From Acinetobacter bohemicus ANC 3994 (lineage in GTDB: Bacteria; Pseudomonadota; Gammaproteobacteria; Pseudomonadales; Moraxellaceae): a DNA stretch of 64,000 nucleotides. Under the pieces are notes generated by a model. It was not told where the DNA came from, searched no databases, and was given only the letters and a program-made list of their open reading frames with translations. Positions within the stretch are counted from its first letter, which is position 1, and each line of letters starts with the position of its first letter. Below, one piece after another: positions 16,908 through 26,475 of the stretch. Made by a program: the position numbers and the translations under genes. The stretch spans positions 536,349-600,348 of the forward strand of contig NZ_KB849164.1 of the NCBI RefSeq assembly GCF_000367925.1, in the 5' to 3' direction.

Positions 16908-16916
16908 TGTTATAAT
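16908..16916 (+). promoter_or_regulatory. Extended -10 promoter of the SIR2 gene
   Basis: TG-T-TATAAT is a perfect extended -10. No well-spaced -35 is seen. Predicted start is about 16923, some 27 nt before the ATG. Confidence 0.6.
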
Positions 16917-16949
16917 ATATTTAAGTTTATAATTCTTAATGAGAAAAAA

Positions 16950-19700
16950 ATGTTAACTATAAAATTTAAAGACCTCATAGAGGGTGAGTTGCAAAATAAA
17001 GTAAGAACGGTGAAGGATCTAGTTGACTATGTTGGAAAAACGCCTCCCTCTCATCCTAATTATAGTATTTTTCTAGGAGCAGGAGCATCTGTTGCATCAG
17101 GTATTAAAACGGGTGGAAATTTAGTAAATGAATGGCGGAAAGATACCTATGAAAAAGATGGCCTGGATTATTATACTGATTTAGATAAATATGATTTGGA
17201 GGAGCGTGAAGAAAAAGCTAGAGAGAGAGCTATAGACTATTTAATTAAAAAGCATGGTGTTTGGTATAATCCACAGAATGAATACTCATCCCTTTTTGAA
17301 CGAAAATTTGATTTGCCAGTTCAGCGTCGAAGATTTGTTGAAGATTTGGTTGATGGTCATTTACCATCGATAGGTTATTTATTTTTAATTACATTAATAA
17401 ATAATAATTTTTTTAACACAATCTTTACTACAAATTTTGATGATTTGATCAATGAGGCATTTTACCAGTTTTCAAATACTCGCCCTCTACTCTGTGCACA
17501 TGACTCAGCAGTAAGTAGTATTTCAGTTGTAGCTAAAAGACCAAAAATCATTAAGTTACATGGTGATTATCTTTTTGATGATATCAAAAATACTATTAAA
17601 GAGACAGAGTCTCTTGAACAAAATATTAAACAAAAATTTATTGAGTTCACTAAAGATAATGGATTAATTGTTGTTGGTTATTCTGGTCAAGATAGATCAA
17701 TTTTGGATGTAATTAATTATCTACTTCAGCAAGAAGACTATCTAAAAAACGGATTATATTGGTGCTTCAGAGCTGAAGATGAGATTAGTCATGAAGTAAG
17801 AAAAATCTTATGGAAGGATAAAGTTTATTGTGTGCAAATTGATGGATTTGATGAACTATTTACTGAATTTTGTAATGTTGCAAATATTAAACCAAGTTTA
17901 ATTGATAACCCTTTTGAAAGTAAAAGAGAAAGTTGTATTACTAAGTTTGTTCAAGATTATAATAATTCTGAACATAAAAATAAGTGGATATCTGATTTTA
18001 TAGAAGAAATATCCACTACTAAAAGTAATCAAGATTTATCAGAATTAATTAGACAATTAAATGAGAGTAAAAGTAGTAATTTGTCTTCAGAACAATTGAA
18101 AAGCTTATTAACAATTGAAAATTTAATAAAAAAAGGTGATTCAAATCATGCTTTAGAACAAGTTGATGAAAAACTTTTAGAAGAAAATGATGAAGAGTTA
18201 ATAGAAAATTATTATATGTTAAAAATAAGGATTCTAAAAATTCTCGATAAAAAAGATTTAGCCTTAAAGTTAATTGATAATTTAATTGAAAAAGATGATT
18301 TTAATATTAAATATCATCTTTGGAGATTAGTGTTTATTAATGATATTAAAGATAAAGTATCTTATTTAAATAATGTCAATGAAAAAATAAGCTATAGTGT
18401 AAGTATTAAAAATTCAATTATTAGTATGTTTTTAAATTATCATGAGGAGTACGAAGGAGAACTTAATATTTCTTTTGAAAAATGTGAGGCTTTAATTAAT
18501 CAAAGTTTAGATATTGATTCAAGTTTAGATAATGATGCTTATAGATATAAGTTTAATTATCTAAAATTGAAAAAAAGTAAAGAGTTAAAGGGAGAAAGAT
18601 TACATAAATCAAGACAAGAAAAAGAAGAAAAGATTGATACTGAAATCGAAAAATTATTGGATAAGGTCTACAATATTAATAAGTATAATTTAGAGTCTAT
18701 AAAGTTGAGAATTAACTTTATTCTATACAAGAAAGATATGTCACTCTTAAAGAATTTTTTAAGTGAAATTGATGGTATAAAAAATAATGTTTCCAAAAAT
18801 AATGCAAAGAAAATTACAAGTATGATTGCGCAATTATTTAATGAGGTTGTTAAATACACAAAAGATGATTTAGAAAATGTTAAAAATTATAATACTTTAG
18901 ACTTTAATGAAATTAATATTTTTTTTAATAATTTAAAAGATGATAATTTGAAAGAAGGTAATACAGAGTTTTTGTTGGAATGTGCAAAATATAATATTTC
19001 TAAAAACTATGAGTTAGGGCCTTTAAAGAATAATTTAAATAGTATATTAAATATAGCTAGCAGTATTGGTTTTGTGAGAGAAATTTGCAAACAATTCTCA
19101 ATAGTTAGGGATAGAGATGTTAATTCAAAATTAAGTTTATATATAAAAAGCAATAAAGGGAGATTAAGTCCTTCAGATTATTCTTATTGTTTATCCGAAA
19201 TAGAAAATTCTAATGGAAATTATTCAGTCTCTTTGGATTATTTACAAAAATATTTTTCGGAAGAGCAAATGGAGGGAAGTGACTATATTGTTTATGTATA
19301 TGAAATGCTGCTAAATAAAGATTATGATGGTGTATTAGTATTTATTAATGATAAAAAAAATGAGATTGATAATTTACCAATTAAACAGAAAATAGTCATA
19401 GAGATAAATGCCTTAATCGCAAAAAAATATATTAATGGAGCATTAGACCAAAAAGAGAAAACTTTTTTGGAAGGAGTAATTTCAAAATATAGTGATAATA
19501 AACGTATTTTGGTTTGTGCTAACTCTTTGTTAGGTAAAAATAATGAAGCTCTTCACCATATGAAAGATATGATTAAGGCAGATTACTCAGTTTATTATGA
19601 GTTAAGTGAGTGGCCTGCAATTAATGATATTTTAAAAGAGGATATTATAAAGTTTTTTGACAATATAGGTAAAAATGAATCAAAAGTTTATATCGCATAA
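16950..19700 (+). CDS. SIR2-domain protein with long helical C-terminus, probable anti-phage effector
   Basis: A 916-aa protein. The SIR2 NAD-binding fold occupies about residues 35-330, with FLGAGAS (41-47), FTTNFDD (159-165), KLHGD (202-206, catalytic H204) and VVGYSGQD (about 249-257). The remaining 580 residues are AT-coded helical repeats, TPR-like in character. Single-gene SIR2 defence proteins (DSR/Dsr-type) deplete NAD+ when phage components are sensed. This gene has that architecture and lies in a prophage accessory slot, converging on gpD with a 4-bp gap. ATG 16950 is preferred over an upstream TTG, which overlaps the promoter. Very low GC suggests separate acquisition. Confidence 0.8.
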   Translation: MLTIKFKDLIEGELQNKVRTVKDLVDYVGKTPPSHPNYSIFLGAGASVASGIKTGGNLVNEWRKDTYEKDGLDYYTDLDKYDLEEREEKARERAIDYLIKKHGVWYNPQNEYSSLFERKFDLPVQRRRFVEDLVDGHLPSIGYLFLITLINNNFFNTIFTTNFDDLINEAFYQFSNTRPLLCAHDSAVSSISVVAKRPKIIKLHGDYLFDDIKNTIKETESLEQNIKQKFIEFTKDNGLIVVGYSGQDRSILDVINYLLQQEDYLKNGLYWCFRAEDEISHEVRKILWKDKVYCVQIDGFDELFTEFCNVANIKPSLIDNPFESKRESCITKFVQDYNNSEHKNKWISDFIEEISTTKSNQDLSELIRQLNESKSSNLSSEQLKSLLTIENLIKKGDSNHALEQVDEKLLEENDEELIENYYMLKIRILKILDKKDLALKLIDNLIEKDDFNIKYHLWRLVFINDIKDKVSYLNNVNEKISYSVSIKNSIISMFLNYHEEYEGELNISFEKCEALINQSLDIDSSLDNDAYRYKFNYLKLKKSKELKGERLHKSRQEKEEKIDTEIEKLLDKVYNINKYNLESIKLRINFILYKKDMSLLKNFLSEIDGIKNNVSKNNAKKITSMIAQLFNEVVKYTKDDLENVKNYNTLDFNEINIFFNNLKDDNLKEGNTEFLLECAKYNISKNYELGPLKNNLNSILNIASSIGFVREICKQFSIVRDRDVNSKLSLYIKSNKGRLSPSDYSYCLSEIENSNGNYSVSLDYLQKYFSEEQMEGSDYIVYVYEMLLNKDYDGVLVFINDKKNEIDNLPIKQKIVIEINALIAKKYINGALDQKEKTFLEGVISKYSDNKRILVCANSLLGKNNEALHHMKDMIKADYSVYYELSEWPAINDILKEDIIKFFDNIGKNESKVYIA

Positions 19701-19704
19701 ATTA

Positions 19705-20691
19705 TTAAATGTTTGCCTCTAAGTCTAATTGAGTCGTCAATCCGCCACTTTTAGTAAAACTATGAGTGGCTTTTTCAACAATCCATTTCAGCTTGTCCAC
19801 TTCCGCTTTAAAGCCCTGTAGCTTCACTGGTGACTCAGTACTTATTTCAGGTATGCCATAAGCCGTGGTAATACTGAATTTTGCCATCTGCCTTTTAATT
19901 TCTGCCATTTTCGCTTTACTTGCACGTTCAGCTTCTTCTTTATTGGCAAAAGTTCCCTTCAGATGCTTAACTTTGCCTTTTTCACCTGCAATAGACTTTT
20001 CACGTTTAGCTTTGCCTGTGTCCTGATAACTGGCTGATACGCCAGTATGGTCAGATTCACGATCCTGTTCGCTATAACGAAATTGATCACCATCTTTTCT
20101 GGTTAATGTGATGGCAGGTAAATTCTTGCCTGAAGCCGTTTTTGCAGAACCTGCTTTGAATATAAGTAAGCGGTCTTTTTTCACAGCCATTTCAGCACCA
20201 TTTTGTTTGGCTAGGCGTTGTAATAGATTGAGATCTGATTCATTGGTTTGGTCAACATGGGCTAAATTTATGGCTTTTAAGTCAGCAGTCATGACCAAAG
20301 TTAGCTCATGATTTTTAGCAACTTCAGAGGCTATTTCACCAAATTTTTTACGGTGATAAGACTTCGATTTTGCTTCCTTAATTTTACTTTTGAAATTGGC
20401 GCTGGAGGCTTTCACAGTAATAAGATCGGGTGTACCTGACCATTCCGTTTCATCCACAACAAAGTCGCCTTTATCATGAATATCTTCACCTAAAAAACCC
20501 ATCTTGCAATTTAGCTTTACGCCACGTTTGGGTAACTCTAAAGCACCGTCGGAGTCATCTAAAACAATACTCAGTTCATCTGCTTCATTGGCGCGATTAT
20601 CAGTCACAGTGACACTAATAATGCGACTAGAAATAAGCGTATTTAAAGGTTTATTGTTGGCGGTGATAATGCAAACTGGCGTTTTAATCAT
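19705..20691 (-). CDS. D: Tail protein gpD (baseplate hub, P2-like)
   Basis: The 328-aa protein matches P2 gpD in layout: an N-terminal hub fold (DNRANEADELSIVLDDSD near residues 30-48), LNLLQRLAKQNGAEM (about 160-175) and a C-terminal W-containing domain. It forms the hub at the tube tip. The start overlaps the U stop (ATGA). It is the last gene of the F operon. Confidence 0.9.
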   Translation of the reverse strand: MIKTPVCIITANNKPLNTLISSRIISVTVTDNRANEADELSIVLDDSDGALELPKRGVKLNCKMGFLGEDIHDKGDFVVDETEWSGTPDLITVKASSANFKSKIKEAKSKSYHRKKFGEIASEVAKNHELTLVMTADLKAINLAHVDQTNESDLNLLQRLAKQNGAEMAVKKDRLLIFKAGSAKTASGKNLPAITLTRKDGDQFRYSEQDRESDHTGVSASYQDTGKAKREKSIAGEKGKVKHLKGTFANKEEAERASKAKMAEIKRQMAKFSITTAYGIPEISTESPVKLQGFKAEVDKLKWIVEKATHSFTKSGGLTTQLDLEANI

Positions 20692-21116
20692 ACTGAATCA
20701 TCCATCATTTCAGGTGCAGCTTGATTCTCAATACGTTCATCATCGGTACGGGATAATTTAAGGGTGTAATCAATTTTTCTTGGTACACCGTTATCCATCA
20801 AAATGGATTTGGTTTCGTCAATGCTATCGATGACAAAGACACCGTATAAATACCCAGAGCCATCCATCAACACATAGCCTTGACCTGTATCTGCCATACT
20901 TGCCAATTCATCCAAAGCAAAACGTGTACCGAATCCATACTCTTCATAAATGAGACCGGGTAAAGTGATGGTGTCTGCACCTGCACCTGTAAATTGTTTT
21001 TTGGGACGACCAAAAGCGACAGCATTATCTGCATAATTCCACGCACGTTGCCGTTGAATTTCCTGAAATGCCAACGTACTGGTCTTAAAAATAAATTGTC
21101 CAAGACTCATTAACAT
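20688..21116 (-). CDS. U: Tail protein gpU (tail terminator/completion)
   Basis: A 142-aa P2 gpU homologue with FQEIQRQRAWNYADNAVAFG and a KIDYTLKLSRTD C-terminal block. AGGAGA lies 7 nt before ATG 21116. It overlaps D by 4 nt. Confidence 0.88.
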   Translation of the reverse strand: MLMSLGQFIFKTSTLAFQEIQRQRAWNYADNAVAFGRPKKQFTGAGADTITLPGLIYEEYGFGTRFALDELASMADTGQGYVLMDGSGYLYGVFVIDSIDETKSILMDNGVPRKIDYTLKLSRTDDERIENQAAPEMMDDSV

Positions 21117-21130
21117 AACAATTCTCCTGT

Positions 21131-23680
21131 TCAGTCCTTGTCACTGTAGCTGCGGTTTGAAGATGGTGCCGCAAAACTGCTTTGCCATTGCTTCATTTTC
21201 TGGTCAATCACGACACCGACAGCCTTCGGATCTGTTACGCCTGTGATACTAATTTGCGGTGCGCCAAAGTGATTAACAGTTTGCCCAGATTGAGGTGCTC
21301 GCAGCGGAATAATCGCTTTGGTTTGTACCACTTTGGTTGGAACAGATGTTCCTGTTGCACTGACTTGAGGGATTTGCGGAATTTTAGGAATATTGACGTT
21401 CGGAATTTTATTCATTCCTGTAATTAGCAAATTAACTGCACCGATCACCTGTCTTAATGGGGTAAGGAGGTAATTGATAAATGCTGCCCCTGCTTCCATG
21501 ACACTGGCTTTAACAGAGCTGAATGCAGAACTTACACGTTCTGGAATTAAAGATATCCAACCAAAAAACACCCCAATTGCTGTACCAACAACAGTAAAAA
21601 TGGTGGCACCGAATTTGACCAGAGTAACAATGACTTCACCCAATACGCCCAGAATGATTCCCAGCGCCTGACCGAAGGTTTGACCATAAGAAGTGGCATT
21701 GGCTAATTGTTGATTGGTGGCTTGAAATGGTGTCAGCGCTTCAGCCAAAACGCCTTTGAAAATGCCCCAAACAGTGACTAGGCCATCCCATATTGGTTTT
21801 AATGGTGCAAGTGTAGTTTTTAAGCTGTTAAATGAGGTACGCAGGGTATCAATCAAAGGGGATAGGCCCATTTGAAGCCCTGACCAGAACCCTTGAAAGA
21901 ATACTTTGATTGGACCCCAATATCGATAAATCGCAAGCGCGACTGCACCAATCAGTACGATGATCCAAGTCAGTGGATTGGTTAGTAGGGCAGCACTCAT
22001 GGTTAAAATGCCTCGGATGAGCAATGGAATAGCCTGTCGTGCGAGGAACATAAATGCCCGACTTAATAATCCCACTGCTTTGCTAATCAGGTTAATACGG
22101 CTCGGTAAACCGATTCCCAAACGATTGGCAATTTTTTTGACAATCCAAAGTAAAATGGTGAGTTTGGTAATACTGGCAATAACGCTGACGATTGCCCCAA
22201 AGAAAAGGTTAGTGGTATATCGAACCCCAAGTAAGGCAACTTTAAACAGAAGGAGCTGCATCGCAATTTTGGCTAATGTACGAACCAGTTCAGGATTGGC
22301 ATCGACCCAGTTTTTAACACGTTCAATGATGGCAGTGATTTGCTGAATAAAATTCCGCATATCATTACCCAACACTTTTTGGATCGAAATACTGAAGTCT
22401 TGCCAAGCACCACCCATATTTTCAATGTCGCCTGCGAGGTTGTCTTTTAAAATTGCCGCAGCACGTGCAGCTGCACCTTCAGAATTTTCTAATTCACTGG
22501 TCAGTTGTTTAATTTTATTGACCACTTTGCCTGAATTTTCATCCAGTACGGCTGTTTGATCGACCAACACCGCCATTGCTGAAGCGGCTTCTACGCCTGA
22601 AATATCAGAGATAAGTTCAAGTCGTTTTTGTGATCCCATTCCTTTGGTGGATTTACGAACATCATCTAAAATATCTGCCATTGATCGCAGATTACCTTTT
22701 GTGTCGACCGTAGTGACATTAAGTTCTTCTAATGCTGCCCTTGCTGCTTTGGGTGGTGAAGCCAAACGAAGCATAATGCCGCGAAGGGATGTACCTGCCT
22801 GTGTGTCGAGAATATTATTATTGCCGAGTAAGCCTGCCATCGCTGTGGTTTCTTCAATACTTGCACCATATTGTTTCGCAACAGGTGCTACATATTTCAT
22901 GGTTTCGCCAAGCCCTTGGACACTGGTTGCAGTGGCGTTGGTGGATTGAAGAAAAACATCATTGACCCGGTTAATTTCTTTGGCTGCCAGACCAAAACCA
23001 TTCAAGGTACCAATGGCAATTTGTGCAGCTTCAGCCAGTTCAACTTTACCTGCTTCAGCCAGTTGTAATGTTCCCCCCAAAGCATCACGAATTTGACTCG
23101 GATTAAAGCCACCTGAGCCTAAATTAAATTGTGCTTCTGCTGCCTCTTTAGGGCTAAATGATGAAGCTGCACCCCATTTTCGAGCATCTGCTTCAAGCAT
23201 TTTCATGGCAGCACTGTGTTTTTCTAAATCAAGTACAGCCTGTACACCACTCATTTGTTTTTCAAAATCAATGGCTGGCTGAAAGAATTTATATAAACCT
23301 GCACCTGCGACCACACTACCAACAGCTAGGCTTTTAAATTCCTGACGCATCGCTTGGCGGTTTTGAGAAAGTTTTGTATTCCATTGGTCGGTTTTGTGCA
23401 GCAACGCAGTCAAAGCATGATCTACATGACCATATTCAGTTGCCATCATGCGTGTCGCTAAACGTACTGCACGAGAGGATTTCTCAGTTTGGTTTAATGA
23501 CTGGTTATAGCGTTGGGTATTTGAACCGCCTAAAGTTCGATTTAAGCGGTCGATACTGCGCGTAAGGTCTTCAATTGAATCTGAACTAGCATCAGTTTGT
23601 TGGCGAATCAGCTTGAGAGGCTTAGATGCTTCATCCACAATTTTTAAAATCGCACTTAAACTTAGATTACTCATTTTCAA
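21131..23680 (-). CDS. T: Tail tape measure protein gpT
   Basis: 849 aa, close to P2 T (815 aa). It has an N-terminal coiled-coil, the tape-measure block with ATSVQGLGETMKYVAPVAKQ (about residues 250-270), and hydrophobic central helices (about 460-590). It sets tail length and enters the host membrane during injection. Start is TTG 23680 (AAGG 6 nt upstream) or ATG 23674. It follows E' as in P2. Confidence 0.92.
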   Translation of the reverse strand: MKMSNLSLSAILKIVDEASKPLKLIRQQTDASSDSIEDLTRSIDRLNRTLGGSNTQRYNQSLNQTEKSSRAVRLATRMMATEYGHVDHALTALLHKTDQWNTKLSQNRQAMRQEFKSLAVGSVVAGAGLYKFFQPAIDFEKQMSGVQAVLDLEKHSAAMKMLEADARKWGAASSFSPKEAAEAQFNLGSGGFNPSQIRDALGGTLQLAEAGKVELAEAAQIAIGTLNGFGLAAKEINRVNDVFLQSTNATATSVQGLGETMKYVAPVAKQYGASIEETTAMAGLLGNNNILDTQAGTSLRGIMLRLASPPKAARAALEELNVTTVDTKGNLRSMADILDDVRKSTKGMGSQKRLELISDISGVEAASAMAVLVDQTAVLDENSGKVVNKIKQLTSELENSEGAAARAAAILKDNLAGDIENMGGAWQDFSISIQKVLGNDMRNFIQQITAIIERVKNWVDANPELVRTLAKIAMQLLLFKVALLGVRYTTNLFFGAIVSVIASITKLTILLWIVKKIANRLGIGLPSRINLISKAVGLLSRAFMFLARQAIPLLIRGILTMSAALLTNPLTWIIVLIGAVALAIYRYWGPIKVFFQGFWSGLQMGLSPLIDTLRTSFNSLKTTLAPLKPIWDGLVTVWGIFKGVLAEALTPFQATNQQLANATSYGQTFGQALGIILGVLGEVIVTLVKFGATIFTVVGTAIGVFFGWISLIPERVSSAFSSVKASVMEAGAAFINYLLTPLRQVIGAVNLLITGMNKIPNVNIPKIPQIPQVSATGTSVPTKVVQTKAIIPLRAPQSGQTVNHFGAPQISITGVTDPKAVGVVIDQKMKQWQSSFAAPSSNRSYSDKD

Positions 23681-23690
23681 TTCTGACCTT

Positions 23691-24151
23691 TTATTTACTT
23701 ACTTCTGAACGCACTCTCGCACGTTCATTCCATTGCATGAGTTCTTCAATTTCCCAAGATTCGCAATCTTTCGGTGCCCAGTGAAAAACCACAGCAAGGT
23801 TGGCAATTACGTCATCAACGCTGCTTGGGATTTGGCTTTCGCACTGACTAAAAAATTGGTCAGTTCCACTGCCAATGAGGTGTAATCAGATACATCCATA
23901 TTGTTGAGTTCGGCAGGGTTTAATGTTGGAGAGGTCACTCGTGAAAGTACGGTATTGGTCGCATTGATATCCCACTTCAAAACATCTTGAAGGCTGAGAT
24001 TACGCAGCGTTCCTACGTTGGGTTTTCGGATTTCGATGTGAGAAATTGACTGATCACCACGCAGAATAGGATTTTCTAAAATCACCACGCGTAGATTTGG
24101 ATCTGTAATTGTTTCAAGGTTTTTACTTTGTTCATCAGTAACTTTAGACAT
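23691..24151 (-). CDS. E: Tail chaperones gpE and frameshifted gpE+E'
   Basis: The 0-frame product gpE is 114 aa (stop at 23807) and starts MSKVTDEQSKNLETITDPNL. A second frame, -1 relative to E, is open from before the E stop to TAA 23691 and encodes SSVDDVIANLAVVFHWAPKD then EELMQWNERA, the GpE' pattern. The slippery site T-TTT-TTA lies at 23855-23849. Frameshifting gives a fusion of about 153 aa, as in P2, where E and E+E' act as tape-measure chaperones. Confidence 0.85.
23849..23855 (-). promoter_or_regulatory. -1 ribosomal frameshift heptamer T TTT TTA
   Basis: In E frame the codons are AAT TTT TTA GTC. Slipping back one base reads on as AGT CAG TGC without a stop into E'. P2 uses the near-identical T TTT TTG. 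Confidence 0.8.
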
Positions 24152-24195
24152 TTTTAATACTCATTTAAAAAATAGGGTAAGGGATTACCTGATCT

Positions 24196-24702
24196 TTACA
24201 GACCAAGTAATTTTTTAATTTCTTCAGCGATATCGGTTGAGCCAAAACGCTCGGTACCATTGATAAAGTCCAGTTCAACTTCAACTACACCATCCACCTC
24301 CATGCGGAAATAGGTGTAGTTGTAAGACATTTTGATTTCGGTTTTTTCACCGTTTTTGGAATCACCCGGATCAAGTTCGAGGGCTTGGCCACGGGTATAA
24401 ATTTCTACTGTTTGAGTGGTGCAATTGTCCTGACGTTCGTAGACACCGACATAACGAACAGGTAAATCTGAAGTACCGCAGACACCAAGCTGACGGTACT
24501 GTTTGACATCAAAACCTGCATAAGTGACTTCACCTTCAAGCTTTTCATAGCCCATCGCCAGTGCGATATCACCAATCATCCCTGCGCCACGATAGTCTTC
24601 AGTCTTCTTGGTGATTTTGGGAATGGTGACGCTTTCAGCGACACCTGCCCATGAATATGTATTCACAAATACATTAAAGTTTTTGAGTGTACGTGGAAGC
24701 AT
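24196..24702 (-). CDS. FII: Major tail tube protein FII
   Basis: A 168-aa P2 FII homologue of normal length (MLPRTLKNFNVFVNTYSWAG at the start). It polymerises into the inner tube inside the sheath. It lies 3 nt after the C-terminal sheath ORF. Confidence 0.93.
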   Translation of the reverse strand: MLPRTLKNFNVFVNTYSWAGVAESVTIPKITKKTEDYRGAGMIGDIALAMGYEKLEGEVTYAGFDVKQYRQLGVCGTSDLPVRYVGVYERQDNCTTQTVEIYTRGQALELDPGDSKNGEKTEIKMSYNYTYFRMEVDGVVEVELDFINGTERFGSTDIAEEIKKLLGL

Positions 24703-24705
24703 GAC

Positions 24706-25329
24706 TTAGATTCCTTCAGTGGTATTTGCGCCATTGATCAGTTGAGCGAAGTCAACTAAATAACGGTCGGTAATACGTTGGTTTAGCCCCAAATTTTCAA
24801 GCGTAGGGACAGGGGTGTAGTCATAATCAATCCACATCAAACCTTGTGATAATTGCTCAACTGAATTTTCGGCTTGGTCATACCAGACGGATGCGCCAAT
24901 TAAATGCTTGGCATCGACATGCTCACGTAATTTGGCATTGATTGAGTCAATAATGTCTTTGGCCAAGAAAGGGGTAAGTGGTTGGTCGACGAAGGGGAAA
25001 CAGCCATTAATGATGGTGTCTAATAAAAACTGAGCTGTACGTGTTGCCACTTCAAAAGAAAAGCGAATGTCATCAGAACAGTTACGATTACCCCAAAAAC
25101 GAAATCCTACATGCTGAATCATGGTGGTGATGTCATGGCTATTTAAATAACCTGCATCGGTGTCAGGATCTTCTAAATCCCATGTGATCGGTTGGCTGAT
25201 TCCTGTTGGACCCGTCACAGGAATATTAGACAGTGATTTATGCCATCCGACTTTCTGATCCGTTTCAGTACGTAATGCAGCAGCTGCGACGGCAGCGGTA
25301 AAAATGCCTGTTCCATATTTTAAGGTCAT
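24706..25329 (-). CDS. FI: Tail sheath protein FI, C-terminal half as a separate ORF
   Basis: A 207-aa protein matching only the C-terminal half of P2 FI: VGWHKSLSNIPV, ITWDLEDPDTDAGYLNSHD, FRFWGNRNCSDD, MWIDYDYTPVPTLENL. It starts at an ATG 5 bp after the stop of the N-terminal half. AAGGAG inside the last codons of that ORF is its ribosome-binding site. It is therefore translated as an independent polypeptide, probably by reinitiation or coupling, and should assemble with the first half. Confidence 0.85.
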   Translation of the reverse strand: MTLKYGTGIFTAAVAAAALRTETDQKVGWHKSLSNIPVTGPTGISQPITWDLEDPDTDAGYLNSHDITTMIQHVGFRFWGNRNCSDDIRFSFEVATRTAQFLLDTIINGCFPFVDQPLTPFLAKDIIDSINAKLREHVDAKHLIGASVWYDQAENSVEQLSQGLMWIDYDYTPVPTLENLGLNQRITDRYLVDFAQLINGANTTEGI

Positions 25330-25334
25330 GATGT

Positions 25335-26363
25335 TTAGACTCCTTCATACATGGTTTTGCCCAAGGTAATTAATTCCAACGGACTGGTAAAAGGCAGTCC
25401 GCTATAACGATCTCGGAGCATAGGAAAGAGGTCATTTTCTTCTGATGAATTTTGTTTAAACACAAAACGGACAGTATCTTTTTCTAAATCACCCGCATTG
25501 CCTCGAATCGTATATTGGGTGGGTCTAAAGAAATGTGCGATACCGCCACCACCGTGATTCACAGTAATATCAGGATATGCGTCCAAAATATCGCTAATAC
25601 TGTCTATGAAAGTATCAGTGGTATTGTTTGGTTCTTGAATGACGATCGTTTGATTAGACTCTAATTTTTCACCATTACGATAAAGATCATAAGTCAGTGA
25701 AACTGAATGATTGAGTGGAAGTGATTGAATTGAAATTTCATTAAAATCTAGGTCTGAATCAGTACTGCCTAAGAAGACATTGCCGCTTGTCCATTCAGGC
25801 CAGATCAGTTCAACTTCACGAAATGCCAGCATATTACGGAAATTCACGACTGCATAAGCTGTCTCTAAAATGACACCGTCACGATTGCGTGGTGTGATGT
25901 ATGAATAAGCGCGTAGCTTTTTGCAAATCGTACCGATGGCATTGGCGATATCAATCGTTTCAACATCAGGAACACAAATGATTTTCGGTGTCAGGCCGAG
26001 CACTGATTTAACGGTCAGTAATGCTTGTAACCCAGTTCGCTGACCTGTTTCCTCTGTAGTGCCAATCACCAGAGATTGATTTAAAACTGCTCCTAGAGGA
26101 TGCTCAATCCGAATCACCACCAAGGTCGGTGAAGTGATTTGAGAAATGATTTCAAGGTTTTTACGCAGATTTCCAGTTGTACCGGCTTTAGGTAAAACAC
26201 GATTAATTGAGGTGACTAGGACAGGGGTGTTAAGTGGAAATGTTTCTTCATCCGCATCATCTGCAAAAGCAAGCATGGCAATTACAGCTGTGGCTGCATC
26301 GCGAATTGGGATTTTTCCTGAAGCTGTTTCTCGGCCTGTAATACCGTGATGAAATTCAGCCAT
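25335..26363 (-). CDS. FI: Tail sheath protein FI, N-terminal half with a 150-aa foreign extension
   Basis: 342 aa. Residues 1-191 follow P2 FI (MAEFHHGITGRE at the start, FREVELIWPEW at 182-191). Where P2 continues into the middle of the sheath, residues 192-342 are unrelated. They include NHSVSLTYDLYRNGEKLESN and a GGGG turn, and look like a beta-rich domain. The frame then stops and the C-terminal half begins. The two ORFs total 549 aa against 396 in P2, so something was inserted rather than lost. Confidence 0.85.
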   Translation of the reverse strand: MAEFHHGITGRETASGKIPIRDAATAVIAMLAFADDADEETFPLNTPVLVTSINRVLPKAGTTGNLRKNLEIISQITSPTLVVIRIEHPLGAVLNQSLVIGTTEETGQRTGLQALLTVKSVLGLTPKIICVPDVETIDIANAIGTICKKLRAYSYITPRNRDGVILETAYAVVNFRNMLAFREVELIWPEWTSGNVFLGSTDSDLDFNEISIQSLPLNHSVSLTYDLYRNGEKLESNQTIVIQEPNNTTDTFIDSISDILDAYPDITVNHGGGGIAHFFRPTQYTIRGNAGDLEKDTVRFVFKQNSSEENDLFPMLRDRYSGLPFTSPLELITLGKTMYEGV

Positions 26364-26434
26364 TGTTATGACTCCAAAAGTGGTTGTGCTTTTGAAGTCA
26401 TCATGAATGGAGGAGATTTAATATTCTATGAGCA

Positions 26435-26461
26435 GAATCCTGTTTAACGCTTAATCAGGAT
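26435..26461. promoter_or_regulatory. Late-promoter dyad 1, upstream of FI
   Basis: AATCCTG, then TTTAACGCTTAAT, then CAGGATT: arms pair 7/7 and the centre has a second TTAA/TTAA dyad. Centred about 85 bp before the FI start, where P2 has its PF promoter. One of four copies. Confidence 0.7.
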
Positions 26462-26475
26462 TTTACAAAAAATGA

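Noticed and set aside
16902..16949. N-terminal extension of SIR2 from a TTG
   Set aside because: The added codons cover the extended -10 promoter.
25335..25900. Intein or self-splicing intron in the sheath gene
   Set aside because: No Cys/Ser and His-Asn splice residues at the borders, the first ORF ends in a true stop, and the second has its own ribosome-binding site. No intron-like fold or endonuclease ORF seen.
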